From: Symbiodinium natans
Taxonomy: Eukaryota > Sar > Dinophyceae > Suessiales > Symbiodiniaceae
Length of the DNA stretch: 60,000 nucleotides
NCBI GenBank assembly: GCA_905221605.1
Contig: CAJNDS010001868.1
Location: 535,001 to 595,000, forward strand
Direction: 5' to 3'
A model generated the notes under the pieces. The model saw only the letters and a program-made list of their open reading frames with translations. It was not told the origin of the DNA and did not search any database. Below are positions 11,736-19,814 of this stretch, one piece after another. The position numbers and the translations under genes were made by a program. How positions within the stretch are numbered: position 1 is the first letter of the stretch; every line of letters begins with the position of its first letter.

Positions 11736-12259
11736 ATGACTGAGAGCTCCAGGTTCGAGCCGCGTGTGCAGTATGAGTACCCGGAGGAGAAGGAGCCCCC
11801 CGACACCGGGATGCCTGCGGTTCGGGGGCCTTTCGGGGGTATTGGTTTTAGGGTTTAGGGTCTAGGTTTACGGTTAAGGTTCTGGGGGTTAGCGGGTGGG
11901 GGTGAGGTGTTGTTTCTAGAAGGTTGTCTACAGCGGGTTTTGTCGGGGTTTAGGGTTTAGGGTTTAGGGTTTAGGGTTTTGGGGTAAGTAGTAGCGATGC
12001 CCCCCCTCGCGAGTCAAAGTTGGGAGAGCCTCGAAAGCTGAAAGCTCCAAGCCTTCGCACAGTTTGGGGGGGCGACTTGGGGTTCAGGGTTTGAGGGTTT
12101 GAGGGTTTAGGGTTTAGGGTTTAGGGTTTAGGGTTTAGGGTTTGGGGTTTAGGGTTTAGGGTTTAGGGTTGAGGGTTTAGGACCCTAGACCCGACCTAAG
12201 CCCTGAACCTTGCAGGCTTCGCCCCGAGCGGCCCTGAGAGTAAACTCCCTGAGCTCTAA
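11736..12259 (+). CDS. Small two-exon gene, proline/glutamate-rich 48-aa protein
   Basis: Exon 1 is 11736-11838, from ATG (MTESSRFEPRVQYEYPEEKE...), with a GTATTG donor. Exon 2 is 12216-12259 after an AG in CTTGCAG. The join is phase 1 and keeps the frame (RGPFG then GFAPSGPESKLPEL) to a TAA. The intron of 377 bp contains two TTTAGGG blocks. No family recognised. An alternative donor at 11820 would give a different ending. Evidence is reading-frame logic only. Confidence 0.4.
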
Positions 12260-12507
12260 GCCCCCAAAACCCTGAACCTTAGTAACCCTAAACCCTAAAC
12301 CCTAAACCCTAAACCCTAAACCCTAAACCCTAAACCCTAAACCCTAAACCCTAAACCCTAAACCCTAAACCCTAAACCCTAAACCCTAAACCCTAAACCC
12401 TAAACCCTAAACCAGCTTAAGCCCCTCTTGTAGCTACCCCCACCCCCTTAAAAATGCAAAATGGGGGAGGGGGGGGGCGCGGAATTGTAAAACGCCTTTA
12501 CTTACAG

Positions 12508-12561
12508 TCATCAGAAAAACTGGCGTCCGAGGAGTGCCGCAAATCAGGAGGGCCCCAAAGT
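12508..12561 (+). CDS. Exon-like island with canonical splice sites (18 codons)
   Basis: It sits between TTACAG and the textbook donor GTAAGTT, in phase 0 at both ends, and reads SSEKLASEECRKSGGPQS. The quality of both splice sites is the best in the window. Parent gene unknown. Confidence 0.4.
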
Positions 12562-12911
12562 GTAAGTTACAATTTCAGCATCCCTTCCTCGAAGGGTTTG
12601 GGGGTTTAGGGTTTAGGGTTTAGGGTTTAGGGTTTAGGGTTTAGGGTAGACCCCAATCCCTGATCCCGAGGAGGCCGAAGCTGTCAGGGCCTCACCCTGC
12701 ATTGCCAGGGAGAAGACCGCGAAATTTACTTCCAAGGGCAGTTTAGGGTGGCTTGCTGGTGCCCTTGTCCCTTTTTTGATTCAAGGTTTGGGTTGCTACT
12801 GTACCATGGACGCGGATCATGTTTCGGGTTTGGACTGGTGTAGTTAAGACACAAGCATTGACACCCGCCCGTTGGTTAGGTTTTTTTTGCGAAAGAGGTG
12901 TGAAAAAAAAC

Positions 12912-13025
12912 TCATAACATGTTATAAGGGGTAGACAAGAAGATAGCAGAGGAACACCAGCAATAGCACATCTGCATCAATCTTGCAGCGAAGCCCAGTA
13001 GATTTTCGGCCACAGAAGCCCCAAA
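12912..13025 (-). CDS. Minus-strand terminal exon candidate with hydrophobic stretch
   Basis: On the minus strand the acceptor CTTTTGCTTGCAG (pyrimidine-rich) precedes an open frame FGASVAENLLGFAARLMQMC then YCWCSSAIFLSTPYNML to a stop at 12912-12914. It is one of few minus-strand candidates. No family recognised. Confidence 0.3.
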   Translation of the reverse strand, partial: FGASVAENLLGFAARLMQMCYCWCSSAIFLSTPYNML

Positions 13026-13068
13026 CTGCAAGCAAAAGCGGGGGGCGCGCCCAGATCCGCCCAGTTTA

Positions 13069-13442
13069 GACCCTAAACCCCCTAAAAGCCCCTTAAACAC
13101 CCCAAAGGCCTACTTAAAGCCCTAGACCCTAAACCCCCTCAAAGCCCCTTAAACGCCCCAAAGGCCTACTTAAAGCCCTAGACCCTAAACCCCCTAAAAC
13201 CCCTTAAACACCCCAAAGGCCTGCTTAGAGCCCTAGACCCTAAACCCCCCCCTAAAAACCCCTTAAACGCCCCAAAGGCCTACTTAAAGCCCTAGACCCT
13301 AAACCCCCTAAAAGCCCCTTAAACACCCCAAAGGCCTACTTAGAGCCCTAGACCCTAAACCCCCTAAAACCCCCTTAAACACCCCAAAGGCCTACTTAAA
13401 GCCCTAGACCCTAAACCCCCTAAAAACCGAAAACGCCCCAAA
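13069..13442. repeat. 56-bp minisatellite, about 6.5 units
   Basis: Units start at 13069, 13125, 13181, 13236, 13295, 13351 and 13407. Each begins GACCCTAAACCCC and contains CCCCAAAGGCCTACTTA. The unit seems to have been built from telomere-type motifs. Small differences such as ACTTAAAG/GCTTAGAG alternate between units. Confidence 0.92.
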
Positions 13443-13544
13443 GGGTTAGGGCTGCGGGTTTCGGGATGGGCCCTGCGCACGAGCTCTCGGCTACCAGGCC
13501 CCTTTGGCGCTGGAGGACGTGAAGAAGGCCCGGATCCCCAACTG

Positions 13545-13578
13545 TTTTTTTTTTTTTTTTGGGGGGGGGGGGGGGGGG
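13545..13578. repeat. T16-G18 composite homopolymer
   Basis: Sixteen T directly followed by eighteen G, just after an exon-like island (APLALEDVKKARIPN, 13500-13541). Similar T-then-G runs occur at 140-175 and 58080-58117. 13580-14130 holds decayed G-rich repeats and no gene I can support. Confidence 0.85.
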
Positions 13579-14130
13579 TTTGTTGGGTTTGGGGTTTAGG
13601 GTTTAGGGATTAGGGTTTAGGGTGGCGGTTGGGGTATGGGCGGTATAATGAGAATCAAGAGTTTCACATCGTTTTCTTTTTTTTCTCCCGGGGTGGGAGT
13701 GGGGGGCGGGGGCGGCGGCCAGGGGGGGAGAAGGTGTGGCGGCTTTGGTTTTTCACGGGTTTGTGGCGATTTAGGGTTGTAGGGCTGCATGTAGCGTTTA
13801 AGGGCGTTTAGGGCTGAAGCGCTTCAGGGCTGTATGTTTTGTTTCAAAAAACTCTTTCGGCTGTAGGGTTGTAGGCATTAGGGTTGTAGGGCTGCAGGGC
13901 TTTAGGGCTTTGGGGATTTTGGGTTGCTCGGTTTTAGCGTTTAGAGTTGCCGCGTTTAGGGCTTTTGGGTTGGACAGGGCTGTGCGGGTGTGTTTTGAGT
14001 TCGGGTTGAAGGGTTGGGTTTATTCCGCGCCCAATGATTCGAAGCTTTGGGCTATGATGCGGCACGCCGCCATAGCCTTTCTACCCTTCGCATGTCCTAG
14101 GGCGTACGTTTAGATTCAGGGAACTTGTTA

Positions 14131-14224
14131 ACCAATAATGACAGTACTTATAACGGTACTTATAAGCCCCTTAAGTGCCCCAATATGGTTATAAGTACAG
14201 TTATAAGCACAGTTATAGTTGGTG
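14131..14224. repeat. Palindrome-rich MITE-like sequence
   Basis: Perfect 11-nt inverted repeat GTACTTATAAC (14144-14154) and GTTATAAGTAC (14188-14198), with further related TTATAAG copies and outer ACCAA/TTGGT. It would fold into a hairpin. AT-rich against its surroundings. Confidence 0.5.
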
Positions 14225-14346
14225 AGTAAGTACCATGAACCTCCAAGTGGGGTTTGGTGTTTAGGGACAAGGGGTGGACCTCCCAAACTCACGGAGCGCT
14301 CAAGTCTCCAAACTTTTAGGGTTTAGGGTTTAGGGTTTAGGGTTTA

Positions 14347-14351
14347 GGGTT
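14347..14351. repeat. Target-site duplication, left copy (GGGTT)
   Basis: GGGTT directly precedes the TG of the 5' LTR and is repeated directly after the CA of the 3' LTR. Both copies lie in TTTAGGG repeats, so removing the element restores a continuous repeat array. Five bases is the usual duplication size for Ty1/copia integrases. Because the target is itself repetitive, a chance match is somewhat easier than in unique DNA. Confidence 0.88.
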
Positions 14352-15092
14352 TGTTTGGCGCATCGAGTATAAGTCCTTTTACATGGGTATGACGTCTGGC
14401 CATTAAGCACTTTCAGGTTAGGGCATGAAGTTGGCATATGATGATGACTGATGATGAATGGAAGATAATATGCCATCGACATCGACGAGGAGATCATAAT
14501 ACTTGATGACGGTGATGGGTGAGATGATGATGTCGAGCGACTTTAATACCTTGTGCTCTTGCCGAATATCGTGCGTTGGTCAGACATGTATAGCATCTTG
14601 TTGTCTTTCAAGTTGACTGCCAAAGCACGCTTCAACCGCAGCGCGCTGGCTCAGAAGAGCTCTTTTGAGCGACGAAGTAGAAAAAGATCTTTTGTTCCCC
14701 CTTTGTGTACAGGCCCCTATCCTTGCGCTGTGCTCTTCTAATACTGGAAAGCCATAAGGGAAACCTAGGCGCCAGGGGAGGAAGAGATAGCGAGCATAAG
14801 GTGGAAGCTGATAGACACCATAAGGGAAACCTAGGTGATATTGGCCAATACGCTTGTGCACCCCTCAGGTCTTGCAAGCCTGAGTATCCTCTTGCATACG
14901 CGGTGCAAGGGTGGCTTACCGTTGGGAAAGGATTGGCCCCTGGACCCGACCCGTTGATAGGGATACTATCACCTGGACTACAACTTCTACACCTACACCT
15001 GTTTATAGCGATTCTCCTTCCAGCCCTGAGCTAATACCTGTTGGCGCGGGCAACATTTCTTGAATAGTTTGTCTATTCCACCACCTCTTGCA
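14352..15092 (+). repeat. 5' long terminal repeat
   Basis: 741 bp, starting TGTTTGG and ending CTCTTGCA, matching 45326-46066 with a constant offset of 30974. By eye only two bases differ: C at 14359 against G at 45333, and C at 14646 against T at 45620. It should carry the promoter and RNA processing signals, but I see no motif that proves them. It holds GATGA-rich sequence at about 14440-14540 and an 18-nt direct repeat further in. A 109-codon open frame (14705-15034) lies within it but looks incidental. Confidence 0.97.
14752..14835 (+). repeat. 18-nt direct repeat inside the LTR
   Basis: CCATAAGGGAAACCTAGG occurs at 14752-14769 and again at 14818-14835, 66 nt apart. Both copies are kept in the 3' LTR at 45726 and 45792. 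Such a pair could be a duplicated protein-binding site or part of an RNA fold; the function is unknown. Confidence 0.8.
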
Positions 15093-15106
15093 GGTTAAGA
15101 GCCTTG
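15093..15106 (+). promoter_or_regulatory. Candidate primer binding site, anticodon arm of tRNA-Lys(CUU)
   Basis: GGTTAAGAGCCTTG begins exactly one base after the 5' LTR. Its reverse complement, CAAGGCTCTTAACC, has the form of a tRNA anticodon arm: a five-base stem, then loop CTCTTAA with U33, anticodon CUU and A37, then the start of the 3' stem. It agrees with the plant-type tRNA-Lys(CUU) arm as I remember it. Drosophila copia primes from an internal iMet tRNA fragment, so half-tRNA priming has precedent in the superfamily. The assignment is an inference. Confidence 0.55.
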
Positions 15107-15171
15107 TCGGTTCGGCTGTGAGTGGGAATATCGCGATACAGTTTTCCTTTCTTTGCGACGTCGTGGACGAG

Positions 15172-18100
15172 ATGGCGGATGATAATCAGGATTTGCGTGC
15201 GATCCTTGACGCAGCTGCAGATACGCAGGGATCGAATATCTTTGGACTGGAGGACATGCCGGCCAGTAGTGATACATGGGATCCTTTTGGACAGTTGGCT
15301 TTGGAAGACGGTAGTCAGGCTCATACTGAGGTACCTCGAGATGATAATATTGATGAGCTGAGGGCGATTGCAGATATGAGTGTAGCTGATCCGTTGGCAT
15401 TGGTTAATATGTTTGACGCGGAGCATCACGATAGAGCAGGAAGTCTCACCATCTCTTCGACTTCTGAAGGTTCTGAATCCAGAACGGCGAGGACGAGACG
15501 TGATGATAATACCGCAGATGGTACGAATATCGGCGGTGAACGTTTGACTGGAACCTTTCATATAATATCGAGCTCTGATGGTGGAGCGATTGCGGGCAAT
15601 GGAGGGCATGATGAGTCAACTCATAGAAGCCTTATGATGCTGCCCGATCCTCATATTGTTTCAGGTACTGTTCATAATCCTGTTGACGACGTAGGATTAG
15701 AGAATAGAGAACAAAATGTGTCTCCTATCAGTCAGTTCTCCTCGACAGGTCTGCGTGAAAGTGAAGAAGATAGGGGACGCGATGTTGTTGACGAGCCTGG
15801 ACACAAGCGTGAATACCCCTTCGGGGATGAGGATCCCGCGACTGCGATCAGAGGCATACTCGGTCAATCCGGAGTGTTGACAGGGGATGATATAATAGCT
15901 GCAGCATCTGCGGGATCTCAAGGTCATGATTTTCACGGGCATACAGGGAATACAGGAGGGACGATGGCAAGCATATTGTTCGGTGAGGAGAATAGAGTTC
16001 GTCGCCCTGAGTCAGTTAAAAGGGGCATTGATGAAGGAGTCGATAGGGAGATTTCCAGAGGGAGGATAATATCGGGCGACGGAGGGGCGACCATGGATCA
16101 TGCAGCTAGGTCTGACGACGCTTCCGATGCAAGCGCGAAGCGAGTGAGAGGAGCTGAGGACTTCAGTCCTTCTGTTCATATGGCTGGGAGAGTCACCCCT
16201 GAGAGAGGTGGAGGCGGAATAAGTGCTTCGTCATCTGGTTTGAACTCACCCGTTCCTACTGGATCGGGAAGGCTCATGGAGCATAATATGTTTACCCCAC
16301 CTACTGATAACAAACCTGGGAGCTGGCACAGAGCAGGTTCGAGCCCTTCGAAGAGAATAGCTGGTGCTGGAATATCGCCTGAGAATGAGATGAGGAGAGA
16401 GATCCTAGAGATGGATGGAAAGGTTTGTCAGCTGGAAATGATAGTCATCGATGCTAGGGAGGGAGTAGGCAAGAATACTGAGGATCTGAGGAGAGTTGAT
16501 AATATGATTTCGTCACTCAATCTGACAGCACATGAAGCGCATAATATGGCGGTTGATGCATCCCGTAGATCGAACGAGGCGGAGGTCCTGATAACATCAA
16601 GAATTGAACATGAACTTCAGGCAGTTCGCGAAATTGCCGAAGGTAGACCTCAGGATTCAGGTCAAGAGATGCACTCAGTTCCAGGAAGCGCGATTGGGAC
16701 GATGATACACAAGAACAAAGAAATGATCGATACTGTGAGGTCCTCCACCGCATCATCCTTTCAGTACTACGACAAAAGACTCAAGGATGTTGAGACGCAT
16801 AGCAATGAGAGGATCAGCCGCGTTGATGATGATGTTAGCAAGCTTCATACCAAGATGAGGTCGATGTCAGCTGCGACGGAATCGCATACACATGCTTTGG
16901 AGGGGCATAGGGCTGCGTTGAAGCTGTCTCGCAGTGATACAGGATGGAGATCTTTGAGAGTTGAGGAAGCTGAGGAGTCTATCAGAAAGGTTTCTAGCCG
17001 AATAGAGCGATTGGAGAGAAACATGAGGACGCAACAACCGCCTGGTGAATCTGCGGGGTCTAGAGAGATAAAGATGAATATGTGTGAGTCATTTGGTTGC
17101 TCATGCGGAAAACCTGGTACAAGTCACGGGGGTTGCATAGATGCCAGGGCCCGCAAGGCTGTGCAGGACAGTGTAGGGATCATACAAGGTAATAAGGAGT
17201 CAATGGGAAAGGTGGCAAAGGAGCTCATTACGTTGAAAACCCGGGCGGGTGTGCTTGAGAATGACGTTCATGGCAATAAAGAGAGGCTGCAAAAGGTTTC
17301 GGATGTCGCTGAGAAACGTCACAAGAAGTTGGTAGACGGTGTAGATGACCTGAATAAAGGAATATCGGCGGTCGTGAAGGAGTCGGACGCCACTTCCGAG
17401 AAGAACGAGCTAAACATAATGGGGGTGAAGCGCGACGTAGGCGAAGTATGCGATCGAATGAGCAAGCTAGAGTCAGCGAGTCAGGAGATAATATCCAAGC
17501 AGCATGGTTTCGCCGATGACGTGATTGAGCTTCGCCGGCAGATTTCCAAGAATACCAAGATGATAACCGGCCTCGATGACATTAAAGGTGCTCAAATACC
17601 TCGCGGTAGAGTGCAGGGGGGTCAAGGGAACGCGGACGCGAGATCAAGGAGTGAGAATGCTCCTACTACGTCTGGTGAGCAATCCAGGGACTTGGAATCC
17701 ATTGAGTTCAGATACACTCAGCTAGAACGGAACACCAGAAAGGTATCTGTTCAGCTCGAGGCGTTGGGGGAAGAAGTTACAAGATCAATGAGAGATACAT
17801 CCTCGTTGAGATCCGAAATGGGGATGCTCAAAAATGAGTTCAAAGGGAGTACGGAAATGAACGCAACATACCTTCATGATATCAAGGAAGAGAACTACAA
17901 ACTCAAGGTGAAGGTTGATTCATATGAAAGGACCATGGGGGAGATGAGGGAGGAACAGGAGAGACAAGCACAGCTCATAAGGGAGATGAACGTTCGCATA
18001 GAGGGAGCACGACAACAGGAGAGTGTGAAGACAGAGCTTGACAAAATATGGGGACAGTTATCATCGTTGGTGAAAGCTAATAGTGAGCGCGCTGCACCTG

Positions 18101-19764
18101 CTGCGTTCGACGAGGCATCGAGCTTTGCAGGAGCACAGAGGTATGCCGGGGGGACTCCTGCAGCGAGCACATACGGTGACAGTCAGACTCCTAAGCCTCA
18201 TGATCCCAGAGGGAGGAATCATGATCTCTTAGGAGAGCCTGAGATACGTCAGCCGAAGTGTAATATGTGCGGGAGAACCATAATAGGTGACTGTTATCAG
18301 TGCAGTGGCTGCGATAAGCGAACATGTTCGGCATGTATCAACCCTGACTCCATGATGTGCACTGCTTGCATTGGCAACGGATACTCGGGGGGAGGATGGG
18401 CAGGAACCGGTCTTCCGAAACCCGATGGCAAGGGCTTGAGTGGCGGCTTTGGGGGAATGTACTACCCCAATGCAGGGATGCCGATTGGATATGGAGCGGT
18501 GAGGGATACGCGCGGTATGGACAAGTGCAGCCCCATTACCATCAAGAGTGAGCCTGAGGCTGCGAGGCTTAATATGTGGCTAGCCGATATCGCAATGGCA
18601 GCGAAAACAGCATACATCTACGACGGCGACTACGGATATGAAAGAGTTCTGAAGATTAGGAGCCTATCAGAAGATGAGTTGGATGAACCATTGAAATACA
18701 GGGCACTTGAGGCGCAGCTATTTACTGCGTTGAAGTCATGCATAAAGTCAAGGGCTCTTGACACCAAAGTTTCGCTAGAGTCGTATGAGAGAACCACGTC
18801 TGGGAAATCAGAAAAGGGTATGACCGCGTTGAGGTTGTTGCGCATAATCATGAAGCATGTGGAGATCCCGTCGGCTCAGGAGCAAGCGATTTTGCTTGAA
18901 GGATTGATGAATACTGTGTTTCGACGTCTTCCAGGTCAGTCAGAGGAGGAAGCCTTGGAGGAGTTTATGTCTAGATGGAACGTTGCAGCTGCGCAGCTGT
19001 CATCCTCAAGCTCGAATACGCAAACACCCGCTCAGATGGGAGGACTGCTCTTCGGGAAAATAAAGGATATCAATGCCTTGACACATGATGTTGAGAAATG
19101 GCTTGATTTGCCTGAGACGGAGAGAACTCATACCTGGTTGCGGAGTAGGATCGATCGCAGACTCGAATACTGGAGGGCGAATAATAATACAGTGTCAGCA
19201 ACTGTTCGCACGGCGCAGCAGGCTTCTGCTACTGGATACGCTGCTATGCCTGCGACGCAATATAATAGAGCTCCTGTGAGCAGGCGAAAGCCTGATGGAC
19301 GCGACACCAGAAGCGCGTCCCCGTCATATGATCGGGAGGAGACTGGCAAGGGTGTCTCGGTTGGTCCTGTTTGGAGAAAGGCAAATGGCCGGGATGGGCA
19401 ATCTCAGGCTGGTACGCCGCAGGATCCTAAAGAAAGGTTTGGCTCACTTTCCCCATACGGCAAGAGAGGTGTCTGCTACCCATATACGAGGGGAAACTGC
19501 CCCAAGACTGCGTCAGAATGTGGGTATTCCCATGATATCTACCTGTACGAGAATGCCGAAAGGATTCTCAAAGATGCAGGATATTGCTATGACTTCTTCC
19601 GATATGGGAAATGCAAGAGAGAGAAGTGTTCATACATGCATGAGAAGCCTCCACCCGAGATACGAGATCGGTTCCCGCTTGAGGAAATCGAGCAGACGGT
19701 TAATAGGTCGTCGAGCCCTCATCCTGATACTCCTGAATCAGCATCTGAGAGAGATTTTCGATAG
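15172..19764 (+). CDS. ORF1: Gag-like protein with coiled coil and two CCCH zinc fingers
   Basis: 1530 aa from the ATG at 15172. The frame is open upstream to 15088, but only from a TTG inside the LTR end, so the ATG is preferred. The order is: an acidic low-complexity N-terminus (to about 400); long helical, coiled-coil-like segments (about 400-980) with a Cys-rich CSCGKPGTSHGGC patch near 640; a Cys cluster starting CNMC at 1030-1033 and running to about 1066; a helical domain at about 1125-1345 that fits a Gag capsid region by position; then two CCCH fingers (C1435-x7-C-x6-C-x3-H and C1472-x8-C-x4-C-x3-H). The fingers stand where most copia Gags have a CCHC knuckle, so RNA binding is inferred. 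It is far longer than usual copia Gag (a few hundred residues). A 50-nt gap separates it from ORF2, in a different frame. Confidence 0.85.
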   Translation: MADDNQDLRAILDAAADTQGSNIFGLEDMPASSDTWDPFGQLALEDGSQAHTEVPRDDNIDELRAIADMSVADPLALVNMFDAEHHDRAGSLTISSTSEGSESRTARTRRDDNTADGTNIGGERLTGTFHIISSSDGGAIAGNGGHDESTHRSLMMLPDPHIVSGTVHNPVDDVGLENREQNVSPISQFSSTGLRESEEDRGRDVVDEPGHKREYPFGDEDPATAIRGILGQSGVLTGDDIIAAASAGSQGHDFHGHTGNTGGTMASILFGEENRVRRPESVKRGIDEGVDREISRGRIISGDGGATMDHAARSDDASDASAKRVRGAEDFSPSVHMAGRVTPERGGGGISASSSGLNSPVPTGSGRLMEHNMFTPPTDNKPGSWHRAGSSPSKRIAGAGISPENEMRREILEMDGKVCQLEMIVIDAREGVGKNTEDLRRVDNMISSLNLTAHEAHNMAVDASRRSNEAEVLITSRIEHELQAVREIAEGRPQDSGQEMHSVPGSAIGTMIHKNKEMIDTVRSSTASSFQYYDKRLKDVETHSNERISRVDDDVSKLHTKMRSMSAATESHTHALEGHRAALKLSRSDTGWRSLRVEEAEESIRKVSSRIERLERNMRTQQPPGESAGSREIKMNMCESFGCSCGKPGTSHGGCIDARARKAVQDSVGIIQGNKESMGKVAKELITLKTRAGVLENDVHGNKERLQKVSDVAEKRHKKLVDGVDDLNKGISAVVKESDATSEKNELNIMGVKRDVGEVCDRMSKLESASQEIISKQHGFADDVIELRRQISKNTKMITGLDDIKGAQIPRGRVQGGQGNADARSRSENAPTTSGEQSRDLESIEFRYTQLERNTRKVSVQLEALGEEVTRSMRDTSSLRSEMGMLKNEFKGSTEMNATYLHDIKEENYKLKVKVDSYERTMGEMREEQERQAQLIREMNVRIEGARQQESVKTELDKIWGQLSSLVKANSERAAPAAFDEASSFAGAQRYAGGTPAASTYGDSQTPKPHDPRGRNHDLLGEPEIRQPKCNMCGRTIIGDCYQCSGCDKRTCSACINPDSMMCTACIGNGYSGGGWAGTGLPKPDGKGLSGGFGGMYYPNAGMPIGYGAVRDTRGMDKCSPITIKSEPEAARLNMWLADIAMAAKTAYIYDGDYGYERVLKIRSLSEDELDEPLKYRALEAQLFTALKSCIKSRALDTKVSLESYERTTSGKSEKGMTALRLLRIIMKHVEIPSAQEQAILLEGLMNTVFRRLPGQSEEEALEEFMSRWNVAAAQLSSSSSNTQTPAQMGGLLFGKIKDINALTHDVEKWLDLPETERTHTWLRSRIDRRLEYWRANNNTVSATVRTAQQASATGYAAMPATQYNRAPVSRRKPDGRDTRSASPSYDREETGKGVSVGPVWRKANGRDGQSQAGTPQDPKERFGSLSPYGKRGVCYPYTRGNCPKTASECGYSHDIYLYENAERILKDAGYCYDFFRYGKCKREKCSYMHEKPPPEIRDRFPLEEIEQTVNRSSSPHPDTPESASERDFR

Positions 19765-19814
19765 GGTCGGGTCGCAACCCTGAGGCCACTGATCACTCTG
19801 GCCAAGAAGTTTTC

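Larger units (their letters stand above)
11680..12645. repeat. CCCTAAA/TTTAGGG blocks
   Basis: Blocks at 11680-11733, 11943-11980, 12080-12180, 12284-12412 (eighteen units) and 12598-12645. The second and third lie in the intron of the proposed gene at 11736-12259. Confidence 0.9.

Noticed and set aside
14705-15034. 109-aa ORF found in both LTRs (also 45679-46008)
   Set aside because: Its duplication follows from the LTRs. No domain and no initiation context; kept only as incidental.
15088-15171. ORF1 extended to a TTG at 15088
   Set aside because: It would start inside the 5' LTR and read through the primer site; the ATG at 15172 is a normal start.
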